From: Desulfovibrio sp.
Lineage (GTDB): Bacteria; Desulfobacterota; Desulfovibrionia; Desulfovibrionales; Desulfovibrionaceae
NCBI GenBank assembly: GCA_022839785.1
Contig: JALHJW010000016.1
Coordinates: 1 to 45,919 of the forward strand
DNA length: 45,919 nucleotides
Reading direction: 5' to 3'
In this document: one piece after another, positions 31,657 to 39,128 of the stretch
How the letters are laid out: every line of letters begins with the position of its first letter
Numbering within the stretch: the stretch's first letter is position 1
Notes under the pieces: generated by a model
The model's input: the letters and a program-made list of their open reading frames with translations, nothing else
Database searches by the model: none
Told to the model about the DNA's origin: nothing
Made by a program: the position numbers and the translations under genes

Positions 31657-32766
31657 CTACTCCCCGGCGACCTTCTTGGCCGCCTTGTCGAAGAATTTCT
31701 TGACCTTGTTCAGGGGCTTGTCCTCCTCCACGCGCTCGAACTCGCGCAGAAGCTCCTCCTGCCTGGCGTTGATCTTCCTGGGCATGCGCACCTCGACCTC
31801 GACCAGCAGGTCGCCGGTCATCCCGCCCGAGACGTGGGGCAGGCCGAGGCCGCGCAGCTGGAAGACCTCGCCGGGCTGCGTGCCCTTGGGGATGTCCATG
31901 GGCGCGGGGCCATCCAGGGTCGGCACCTCGATGCGGTCGCCGAGAATGGCCTGGATGAAGGAAATCTCGGCCGTGACCACGAGATCCTGGCCCTGGCGGC
32001 GGAAGGTCTTGTCCTCCTCCACGTACATGACCACGTAGAGGTCGCCCGCGGGTCCGCCGAACATGCCCGGCTCGCCCTCGCCGCGCAGGCGCAGGCGGCT
32101 GCCCGTGTCCACGCCCGCGGGCACGCGCACCTTCAGTTCGCGCGTCTCCTGGATCACGCCCTGACCGAGGCAGCGCGGGCAAGGCTCCTTGATGATGCTG
32201 CCCTCGCCCTTGCAACCCGGGCAGGGCATGGAGATTCTGAAGAAGCCCTGCGACTGCTGCACCTGCCCCGCACCCCGGCAGTGCGGGCAGGTCTCGGGCT
32301 TGGTGCCGGGCCGCGCGCCGCTGCCGCCGCATTCCGGACAGTTGGCCTTGCGCGGGATCTTGAGCGTAACCTCGCTGCCCTTGGCCGCGTCGCGGAAGGA
32401 GAGCTTGAGGTTGTAGCGCAGGTCCGCGCCCGCCGTGGGCCTGGGCCCGCCGCCGCGCGCGCTGAAGCCGAAGAACTCCCCGAAGATGTCCGAGAAGGTG
32501 CTGAAAATGTCTTCACTGGAGGAGAAGCCCGGGCCGTAGTCCCCGGCCTGGTGGCCGAAGCGGTCGTAGCGGGCCCGCTTCTGGGCGTCGCGCAGGACCT
32601 CGTAGGCCTCGGCGGCCTCCTTGAACCTGTCCTCGGCCTCGGCGTCGCCCGGATTGCGGTCCGGGTGGAACTCGAAGGCCTGCTTGCGGTAGGCCTTCTT
32701 GATCTCCTCCTCGGAGGCGTCGCGCGCCACGCCGAGGACCTCGTAGTAATCCCGCTTCGAAGCCAT
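31657..32766 (-). CDS. dnaJ: DnaJ-family chaperone (Hsp40), type I
   Basis: A 369-residue co-chaperone that delivers substrates to DnaK and stimulates its ATPase. The J domain has HPD at 34-36 (FEFHPDRNPGD), followed by a short Gly/Phe region (72-106), four zinc repeats at 143-203 (CPECGGSG, CPHCRGAG, CPGCKGEG, CPRCLGQG), and two C-terminal substrate domains. The start is ATG 32766, six bases after the rpoZ stop. dnaK and grpE are not adjacent, so this may be a second dnaJ copy; the fusion into the rpoZ operon is common in these bacteria. All J-domain and zinc residues are intact. Confidence 0.94.
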   Translation of the reverse strand: MASKRDYYEVLGVARDASEEEIKKAYRKQAFEFHPDRNPGDAEAEDRFKEAAEAYEVLRDAQKRARYDRFGHQAGDYGPGFSSSEDIFSTFSDIFGEFFGFSARGGGPRPTAGADLRYNLKLSFRDAAKGSEVTLKIPRKANCPECGGSGARPGTKPETCPHCRGAGQVQQSQGFFRISMPCPGCKGEGSIIKEPCPRCLGQGVIQETRELKVRVPAGVDTGSRLRLRGEGEPGMFGGPAGDLYVVMYVEEDKTFRRQGQDLVVTAEISFIQAILGDRIEVPTLDGPAPMDIPKGTQPGEVFQLRGLGLPHVSGGMTGDLLVEVEVRMPRKINARQEELLREFERVEEDKPLNKVKKFFDKAAKKVAGE

Positions 32767-32772
32767 GGCCGT

Positions 32773-33000
32773 CTAGCGCTGCGCTTCGTCCACGAAGATG
32801 CCCGCCTCGGGGATGCTCTCCGCGGGCAGGGCCTTGGCCCCGGCGATCTCGCGCAGGGCGGTGACGATTTCCTTGTTCTTGCACTCGACCAGCGGGCTGT
32901 AGCCCTCGCGGTACTGCCGGACCCGCTTGATGGCCATCTGGGTGATGAGGAACCGGTTGTCCACCCGCTCCAGGCAATCCTCGACGGTGATGCGCGCCAT
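32773..33000 (-). CDS. rpoZ: RNA polymerase omega subunit
   Basis: A 75-residue protein that stabilises the beta-prime subunit of RNA polymerase. MARITVEDCLERVDNRFLIT and QMAIKRVRQYREG are the conserved omega core. The ATG at 33000 is preceded by AAGGAG eight bases upstream. It begins the rpoZ-dnaJ-moaC operon. Confidence 0.95.
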   Translation of the reverse strand: MARITVEDCLERVDNRFLITQMAIKRVRQYREGYSPLVECKNKEIVTALREIAGAKALPAESIPEAGIFVDEAQR

Positions 33001-33028
33001 GTGTATTCTCCTTGAAGGAAAGACAATA

Positions 33029-33065
33029 ATCGGGAATCCGGTCCTGGCAAGGGCCGTTTCCCGAT
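33029..33065 (-). other. Inverted repeat in the rpoZ leader
   Basis: ATCGGGAA (33029-33036) pairs with TTCCCGAT (33058-33065). On the minus strand it is a stem in the rpoZ 5' leader, ending 28 bases before the start codon and followed by a T-rich stretch. It may be a leader hairpin or weak attenuator; not tested by pairing elsewhere. Confidence 0.3.
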
Positions 33066-33255
33066 CTTCCGGCCGCCGCGCGGTGCGGCTCATGCCGGAC
33101 AGAAGCAGTGCCATATACGTGAGCTAGGGGCGTCAGGTCAAGGCGTCCGCATCCCGTTCGCGGCCGGGCCTTTCCGCGTCCCCGGCGCGCCGCTTGCCCC
33201 GCCGCCGCTTTGCGGCTACAAGGCCGCGGTCAAGAATACTCACCAGGTAGGATTC

Positions 33256-34002
33256 ATGGGCACGCTGGGCAGGATGAACTACGTACAGAAGACGGTCCTC
33301 GGCAGGACGGGACTGTTCATGAAGGAGACCGGCCAGCTCTTCGCGGGCGCGCGCCTGGGCATCGCCCTGTCCGGCGGGGTGGATTCCATGCTCATGACCA
33401 AGCTCCTCCTGCTGCGCCGCCAGATCGTGCCCTTTCCCGTCGAACTCATGGCCCTGCACGTCAACCCCGGATTCGACGCGCACTGCCACGCTCCCCTGGC
33501 GGAGTGGTGCGCGGCCCAGGGGCTGGCGGCCCATTTCGAGGTCATGACCATCGGCCCGGACGCGCACTCGGAGAAGAACCGCAAGAAATCCCCCTGTTTT
33601 TACTGCGCCTGGTTCCGCCGCAAGAAGCTCTTCGAGCTGTGCACCGCCTACAGCCTCACCCACCTCGCTTTCGGCCACACGGGCGACGACCTCGTGGCCA
33701 CCCTGTTCATGAACATGACCAGGACCGCCAAGCTCCAGGGGCTTTCCGGCCGCTCCTCCTTTTTCGGCGGCAGGCTGACCGTGATCCGCCCCATGCTGCT
33801 GCTCAAAAAGCGCGATGTGATCAAGGCCGCCGCGGCCTGGGAGCTGCCCGTGCTCAAGAACCCCTGTCCCTCCGCCGGAAACAGCGAACGCACCGCCGTG
33901 GAGGAGCGGGTCAAGACGATGTTCCCGGAACGCAAGGAACGGGAGAACGTCTTCCGGGCCGTCACCCGATGGCAGCTTGACGCGGATCGTTTGATGGACT
34001 AA
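33256..34002 (+). CDS. TtcA-like tRNA 2-thiolation PP-loop protein
   Basis: A 248-residue PP-loop ATPase of the TtcA/Ncs6 type. SGGVDS (39-44) binds ATP; the cluster/sulfur Cys are C114/C117 (SPCFYCAWFRRK) and C204 (KNPCPSAGN). FGHTGDDLVATLFMNM is diagnostic of the family that adenylates C2 of cytidine-32 or a uridine for thiolation. The start at 33256 has AGGTAGGA upstream, though the spacing is short (3 bases). It stands alone, with rpoZ divergent, so which tRNA position it modifies is not shown by context. Confidence 0.88.
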   Translation: MGTLGRMNYVQKTVLGRTGLFMKETGQLFAGARLGIALSGGVDSMLMTKLLLLRRQIVPFPVELMALHVNPGFDAHCHAPLAEWCAAQGLAAHFEVMTIGPDAHSEKNRKKSPCFYCAWFRRKKLFELCTAYSLTHLAFGHTGDDLVATLFMNMTRTAKLQGLSGRSSFFGGRLTVIRPMLLLKKRDVIKAAAAWELPVLKNPCPSAGNSERTAVEERVKTMFPERKERENVFRAVTRWQLDADRLMD

Positions 34003-34084
34003 ACGAAGCGCTGACAAGGCCCCGACAATACGCCACGGCTGTTGCGCCACACGCACGCGGCAGTGCGGTTACTAAGGAGCCCCA

Positions 34085-34990
34085 ATGCTGTTCGACAAAT
34101 TCCATATCGTCATCCTCCGGGACGGCCAGGGCCAGTGCCGGAAGTTTCGCTGCAGCGCCTGGATGCTCGGCGCGTTGCTGGCGTTGGTCGTTTCCCTGGC
34201 CGCGGGCAACATCTACTTCTGGCACTACTACCGCCACTCCTCCGGCCTCGAAAACAGCCTCGCCGATTCCGAGAAGACCGTTCACGAGCAGAAGACCCAG
34301 CTGCTCACCCTGGCCTCCAAGGTCAAAAACCTCGAAAAAGACCTCTCCCGCATCCGGGCCTTCGACTCCAAGCTCCGAGTGATGATCAACGCCGAGCCCG
34401 GACAGCAGCAGAACGTCACCGCCCTGGGCGGCCCGGAGGGCAGCAGCTTCTCCAAAAACTACCTGACCGTCTACCGGCAGGAACTGCTGGCCCGCAAGAT
34501 GCACAACTACCTGCGCCAACTCGCCACCGAGACGCGCATCGAGGAAGTGCGGCAGCAGGAGTTGATGCAGAACATCCGCAAGAACCGCGAGGTGCTCTCC
34601 TCCACGCCGTCCATCTGGCCCACCGAAGGCTGGATCACCTCGACCTTCGGCTACCGCACCTCGCCCTTCACCAGCAAACGCGAATTCCACAAGGGTCTCG
34701 ACATCTCCGCTCCTTTGGGAACGCCCATCTACGCCCCGGCCAAGGGCAAGGTCGCCTTCAACGGCCGCGACGGCGACTACGGCCTGGCCCTGGTGGTGGA
34801 GCACGGCTCCGGCCTCAGCACCAAGTACGCCCACATGCACCGCGCGGCCGTGAAGCAGGGACAGGTGGTGCAGCGCGGCGAACTCATCGGCTACGTGGGC
34901 AGTTCCGGCCGCAGCACCGGCGCCCACCTGCACTACGAGGTGCGGCTCAACGGCGTGCCCGTGAACCCCATGCGCTACATCCTCAACTGA
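34085..34990 (+). CDS. Membrane-anchored M23 family peptidase
   Basis: A 301-residue protein with a single N-terminal transmembrane helix (26-46), a periplasmic coiled coil (about 54-95) and a LytM/M23 domain at its C terminus. The zinc ligands are H202 and D206 (FHKGLDISAP) and H283 in HLHYE, with H250/H252 (YAHMH) as further active-site residues; all catalytic positions are kept, so it is likely an active peptidoglycan endopeptidase rather than an EnvC-like activator. AAGGAG lies six bases upstream of the ATG. The gene ends before a clear terminator. Confidence 0.9.
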   Translation: MLFDKFHIVILRDGQGQCRKFRCSAWMLGALLALVVSLAAGNIYFWHYYRHSSGLENSLADSEKTVHEQKTQLLTLASKVKNLEKDLSRIRAFDSKLRVMINAEPGQQQNVTALGGPEGSSFSKNYLTVYRQELLARKMHNYLRQLATETRIEEVRQQELMQNIRKNREVLSSTPSIWPTEGWITSTFGYRTSPFTSKREFHKGLDISAPLGTPIYAPAKGKVAFNGRDGDYGLALVVEHGSGLSTKYAHMHRAAVKQGQVVQRGELIGYVGSSGRSTGAHLHYEVRLNGVPVNPMRYILN

Positions 34991-35027
34991 CGGCCGACAC
35001 GCGGCGCGACGAACGACAACCACCGCT

Positions 35028-35063
35028 CCCCTCCTGCCCGACCACGGCCGGAGGGGCGTTTTT
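35028..35063 (+). terminator. Intrinsic terminator after the M23 gene
   Basis: CCCCTCC (35028-35034) pairs with GGAGGGG (35050-35056), followed by CG and TTTTT (35059-35063). It separates the peptidase gene from the asparagine synthase gene. Confidence 0.75.
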
Positions 35064-35089
35064 CATGGATCAGGGACAGGCGTGAGATC

Positions 35090-37054
35090 ATGTGCGGCAT
35101 AGCGGGATTCTGGGAGACGCGGCCCCCCACCTTCGATGCGCGGGCGCTCGTCTCCGCCATGTGCGGCGAACTGCGCCACCGCGGTCCGGACGCCCAGGAC
35201 GGCGTCTGGCTCCCGGAGCACGGCCTGGGCCTCGCCCACACCCGCCTCGCCATCCTCGACCTCAGCGCCGCGGGCGCGCAACCCATGCGTTCGCACGACG
35301 GCCGCCTGCTCACGGTCTTCAACGGCGAGATATACAACTTCCACGAGGTCCGGGCCGAACTCGAACGCTCCGGCCACGCCCCGGCAGGCGGCTGGCGCGG
35401 CGGCTCGGATACCGAGGTGCTGCTGGAGGCCTGCCGCGCCTGGGGCGCACAGGGCGCGGTGCAGCGCTTCGCGGGCATGTTCGCCTTCGCCCTCTGGGAC
35501 GAGGACGCCCGCACCCTGACCCTGGCGCGCGACCGCCTGGGCAAGAAGCCCCTCTACTACGGCCTCACCGCCTCCGGCCTCGTCTTCGGCTCGGAACTCA
35601 AAACCCTCACCACGCACCCCGGCTTCGACCGCCGTCTGAACACGGGCAGCCTGGCCCTCTACTGCCGCTTCCTCTACGTGCCCGACCCGCACTGCATCCT
35701 CGAAGGCGTCCGGAAACTCCCTCCGGCCGGACTGCTCACCCTGCGCGCGGCCGATCTCGCCGCCCGCGACCTGCCCGGACCCGAGCGCTACTGGCGGGCC
35801 GAGGACGCCGCCCTGGCCGGGCTACGCTCCCCTCTCTCCGGCCCCGAGGCCGAGGACGCCGTGCTGGACGCGCTACGCCTCGCCGTGCGCCAGCGCATGA
35901 TCGCCGACGTGCCGCTGGGCGCGTTCCTCTCCGGCGGCATCGACTCCTCGCTCGTGGTGGCGCTCATGCAGGAGCAGTCCGCCGCGCCGGTCAAGACCTT
36001 CACCATCGGTTTCCGCGAGGACGGCCACGACGAAGCGGCCCACGCCCGCGCCGTGGCGACGCGCCTGGGCACGGAACATACCGAACTCTACCTCACGGCC
36101 GCGGACGCCCGCGCCGTGATCCCCGACCTCCCCGGTTTCTACGACGAGCCCTTCGCCGACAGCTCCCAGCTTCCCACCCATCTCGTCTCGCGCCTAGCCC
36201 GGCGGCACGTCACCGTGGCCCTCTCGGGCGACGGCGGGGACGAGGCTTTCGGCGGCTACAACCGCTACCTCGCCGCGCCCCGGCTCTGGGGCATGCTCGG
36301 CCGCTTCCCCGCCCCTGTGCGGCGCGGCCTCGCCCGCCTTCTGCGCGGCCCGGGCGAACGGCTCCTGGCGGGCGCCTACGGCGCGGCCGTCGGCCTGCTG
36401 CCCGTCGCCGCCCGCCAACTCGCGGCCCGCGACAAGCTGCAGAAGGTCGTCGAGGCCCTGGACGCCCAAAGCCCCGAGGCCTTTTACGGCCGCATCGTCT
36501 CCGTCTGGCCGGACGTCTCCGGCCTGCTGCCCGCCGCCGTCCCCCCGTCCTGTCTGGTCGATGCGCCGCCCCTGACCGCCGCCCGGCTCCCCTTCCCGGC
36601 CTGGATGATGCTCATGGACCAGCTCACCTACCTGCCGGGCGACATCCTGACCAAGGTGGACCGCGCCAGCATGGCCGTGGCCCTGGAGGCGCGCGGGCCG
36701 CTGCTCGACCACCGCGTGGTCGAACTGGCCTGGCGTCTGCCCCTGGACGAGAAGCTCGGTCCCTCCGGCGGCAAGCTCATCCTGCGCCGCCTGCTCGCCC
36801 GCCGCCTGCCGCCCGAGATCATGGAACGCCCCAAGCAGGGCTTCGCCGTGCCCATCGCCGAATGGCTGCGCGGCCCCCTGCGCGCCTGGGCCGAAGACCT
36901 CCTGGCCCCGCAGCGCCTGCGCCGCCAGGGCCTCTTCGCCCCGGCCGCGGTGGGCCAAATCCTTGACGAACACCTGCGCGGCCGCCGCAACCACCAGCAC
37001 CGCCTCTGGGCCCTGCTCATGTTCCAGGCGTGGCAGGAACGCTGGCTGGGCTGA
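35090..37054 (+). CDS. asnB: Asparagine synthase (glutamine-hydrolysing) family protein
   Basis: A 654-residue two-domain enzyme. The N-terminal class II glutaminase starts with the catalytic Cys2 (MCGIAGFWE) and has RHRGPDAQD and FNGEIYNF; the synthetase domain has the PP-motif FLSGGIDSS (281-287), then SGDGGDEAFGGYNRYL and GDILTKVDRASMA. It would form an amide on aspartate or a sugar-linked acid using glutamine and ATP. In many bacteria this AsnB form sits near polysaccharide genes and amidates sugar acids rather than free aspartate; no such genes are next to it here, so the substrate is uncertain. It lies between an M23 peptidase and the flagellar block. Confidence 0.9.
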   Translation: MCGIAGFWETRPPTFDARALVSAMCGELRHRGPDAQDGVWLPEHGLGLAHTRLAILDLSAAGAQPMRSHDGRLLTVFNGEIYNFHEVRAELERSGHAPAGGWRGGSDTEVLLEACRAWGAQGAVQRFAGMFAFALWDEDARTLTLARDRLGKKPLYYGLTASGLVFGSELKTLTTHPGFDRRLNTGSLALYCRFLYVPDPHCILEGVRKLPPAGLLTLRAADLAARDLPGPERYWRAEDAALAGLRSPLSGPEAEDAVLDALRLAVRQRMIADVPLGAFLSGGIDSSLVVALMQEQSAAPVKTFTIGFREDGHDEAAHARAVATRLGTEHTELYLTAADARAVIPDLPGFYDEPFADSSQLPTHLVSRLARRHVTVALSGDGGDEAFGGYNRYLAAPRLWGMLGRFPAPVRRGLARLLRGPGERLLAGAYGAAVGLLPVAARQLAARDKLQKVVEALDAQSPEAFYGRIVSVWPDVSGLLPAAVPPSCLVDAPPLTAARLPFPAWMMLMDQLTYLPGDILTKVDRASMAVALEARGPLLDHRVVELAWRLPLDEKLGPSGGKLILRRLLARRLPPEIMERPKQGFAVPIAEWLRGPLRAWAEDLLAPQRLRRQGLFAPAAVGQILDEHLRGRRNHQHRLWALLMFQAWQERWLG

Positions 37055-37087
37055 GGCTGCCGGACACCCACGGGACCGAGGCCCCTT

Positions 37088-37103
37088 GGAGTCCAGCGAC
37101 TCC
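37088..37103 (+). other. Small hairpin upstream of fliR
   Basis: GGAGTC-CAGC-GACTCC (37088-37103) is a perfect 6-bp stem in the gap between asnB and fliR. It has no T run; it may be a transcription or mRNA-end signal of asnB. Confidence 0.3.
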
Positions 37104-37177
37104 GACCGCGCAGAACGGGCCGCGACGGCGAAACGGCGCATTGGGGCGATTTTTCAGGTCGGGAGGTGCGGCCCCCC

Positions 37178-37193
37178 TGGTCCGCTTCTTGCT
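37178..37193 (+). promoter_or_regulatory. Candidate sigma-54 promoter of the flagellar block
   Basis: TGGTCCG-CTTC-TTGCT matches the sigma-54 consensus TGGCACG-N4-TTGCW at the invariant GG (37179-37180) and GC (37191-37192), which are separated by exactly ten bases. It lies directly before fliR, the first gene of the flagellar run. The predicted start site would fall one or two bases before the fliR ATG, so the message would be leaderless unless the true start is elsewhere. Confidence 0.5.
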
Positions 37194-37204
37194 TTCGCGG
37201 CGGC

Positions 37205-37990
37205 ATGGATATCTTCCATTTCGACCCGGTCACCATGTTCAGCTTCCTGCTGACGCTGATCCGCATCAGCCTGGTGCTCTTCCTGCTGCCGTTCTTCGGC
37301 GGCCAGACCATCCCCACGCAGGTCAAAGCCGCGCTCTGCATGGCCCTGACCCTGGCCGTCTGGCCGCGCATCGGCTTTCCGGGCCAGGCCCTGCCCGCGG
37401 ACATCTGGGCCATCATGCTCATGATCGTGAGCGAACTCATCCTCGGTCTCGTGCTCGGCCTGGTGGTCCAGTTCATTTTCACGGCGGTGCAGTTCGGCGG
37501 CGCGATCATGGGCTTTCAGATGGGCTTCACCATGGTCAACGCCGTGGACCCCATGACCGGCCAGCAGGAGCCCGTGACCTCCCACTTCCTGTACATGGTC
37601 TGCCTGCTGACGTTCCTGAGCCTCAACGGCCACCTCTTCCTGCTGGCCGGGCTGGCGCGCACCTTCGACCTCGTCCCGCCCGGCGGGCTGGTGCTCTCCG
37701 CCGCCCTGGGCAACAAGATCATCGGTCTGGCGGGCAACATCTTCGTGCTCGGCATCCGCGTGGCCGCGCCGGTGATGATCGCCATGATCATCGTGGACGT
37801 CTCCCTGGCCCTCATCTCGCGCGTGGCGCCACAGATGAACCTGCTTTCCTTCGGATTTCCGGTGAAGATCGGCGTGGGCTTCCTCTTCCTCGGCTTCATC
37901 TTCAGCTACCTGGCCCGCTACGTGACCGAGTTCATTTCCGGCCTGGACACGACCATGGACAGCGTCATCCGCCTAGCCGCGGGCCTGTAG
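37205..37990 (+). CDS. fliR: Flagellar export gate protein FliR
   Basis: A 261-residue membrane protein of the flagellar type III export gate (FliP-FliQ-FliR). Six or so hydrophobic helices are visible, starting with SFLLTLIRISLVLFLLPFFG; FQMGFTMVNAVDPMTGQQEPV is the conserved FliR motif after the third helix. The ATG at 37205 matches family N termini (MDIFHFDP) but has no ribosome binding site and lies right after the sigma-54 match. flhB follows after 22 bases. Confidence 0.93.
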   Translation: MDIFHFDPVTMFSFLLTLIRISLVLFLLPFFGGQTIPTQVKAALCMALTLAVWPRIGFPGQALPADIWAIMLMIVSELILGLVLGLVVQFIFTAVQFGGAIMGFQMGFTMVNAVDPMTGQQEPVTSHFLYMVCLLTFLSLNGHLFLLAGLARTFDLVPPGGLVLSAALGNKIIGLAGNIFVLGIRVAAPVMIAMIIVDVSLALISRVAPQMNLLSFGFPVKIGVGFLFLGFIFSYLARYVTEFISGLDTTMDSVIRLAAGL

Positions 37991-38012
37991 ACACCAACAG
38001 AAGGACGACGCC

Positions 38013-39077
38013 GTGGCGCAGAGCGACCCGAGCAAAACAGAGGACCCCACAAAACGGCGCATAGACAAGGCGCGCGACCAGGGTTCGGTCGGCAAGAGCC
38101 AGGACTTCACCAAGGCCGTGACCCTGCTCTTCGCCACAGTGTCCGCCTACTACCTCTGCGGGCACATGGGCGGCGAGGTGAAGCGGCTGTTCATCTGGTT
38201 CTTCCAGGAAGGCGTCAACGCCGAGGTCAGCACCCAGGGCATCTACGAGCTCTTCCTGATGGTCTCCACGCGCCTGGCAGTGATCCTGCTGCCGCTGCTC
38301 CTCATCCTCTGCCTGGTCACCTACATCGTCATGCGCCTGCAGGTGGGCGCCCTGTGGGCGCCCAAGGTCTTCGAGTTCAAGTTCCGCTTTCTGGACATCG
38401 CCGCGGGCCTCAAGCGCATCCTGATCGACCCCAAAATCTTCATCCGTCTGGGCAAGAGCGTGCTGCAGGCCGTCATCGTGGGCGTCGCCCCGTACATGGT
38501 GCTCAAATCCGAAGCCGGCAACCTGCTGCCCCTCTTCTTCGCCACGCCCGAGGGCATCGCCGTCTACCTGCTCGGCCTGGTCTACAAGATGTTCCTCTAC
38601 GCCCTGGTCCCCATGATCCTCCTCGGCGTCATCGACCTGTGGTGGCAGAAGTTCGAGTACAAGGAGCAGCTCAAGATGACCAAGCAGGAGATCAAGGACG
38701 AACGCAAGCAGATGGAGGGCGACCCGTTCATCAAGCAGAAGCAGCGCCAGAAGATGATGGAATCCATGGCCAAGCGCATGATGGAAAAGGTGCCCAAGGC
38801 CGACGTGGTCATCACCAACCCCACCCACTTCGCCGTGGCCCTGCAGTACGACGTGATGGTCGCCCCGGCCCCGATTGTGGTGGCCAAGGGCGTGGACCAC
38901 CTGGCCGAGAAGATCAAGGAGGTCGCGCGCGAGCACAACGTGCCCATCCGCGAGAACAAGCCCCTGGCACGCGCCTTGTATAAGCAGGTCGAGGTCGGGG
39001 ACATGATCCCCGAAGAGATGTACCAGGCCGTGGCCGCCATCCTGGCCCAGATCAGGAAGGCCCAGCGTCCGGCGTAA
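38013..39077 (+). CDS. flhB: Flagellar export switch protein FlhB
   Basis: A 354-residue membrane protein that controls the switch of export from hook to filament subunits. It has the four-helix membrane part with GLKRILIDPKIFIRLGKS, a long charged linker (213-255), and the self-cleaving NPTH motif at 269-272 (VVITNPTHFAVAL), intact. GTG at 38013 is the start, with AAGGA upstream, and the first residues MAQSDPSKTEDPTKRRIDKA are typical. It pairs with FlhA downstream. Confidence 0.96.
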   Translation: MAQSDPSKTEDPTKRRIDKARDQGSVGKSQDFTKAVTLLFATVSAYYLCGHMGGEVKRLFIWFFQEGVNAEVSTQGIYELFLMVSTRLAVILLPLLLILCLVTYIVMRLQVGALWAPKVFEFKFRFLDIAAGLKRILIDPKIFIRLGKSVLQAVIVGVAPYMVLKSEAGNLLPLFFATPEGIAVYLLGLVYKMFLYALVPMILLGVIDLWWQKFEYKEQLKMTKQEIKDERKQMEGDPFIKQKQRQKMMESMAKRMMEKVPKADVVITNPTHFAVALQYDVMVAPAPIVVAKGVDHLAEKIKEVAREHNVPIRENKPLARALYKQVEVGDMIPEEMYQAVAAILAQIRKAQRPA

Positions 39078-39128
39078 GAAGGCTCCGCGCGGGCCAAACA
39101 ACACACAGACTTCAAGGATGGCGGGAAA

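Noticed and set aside
33256..33300. Alternative TtcA-like start at ATG 33274
   Set aside because: The upstream ATG at 33256 has an AGGTAGGA site; the later ATG has GGCAGG directly touching it.
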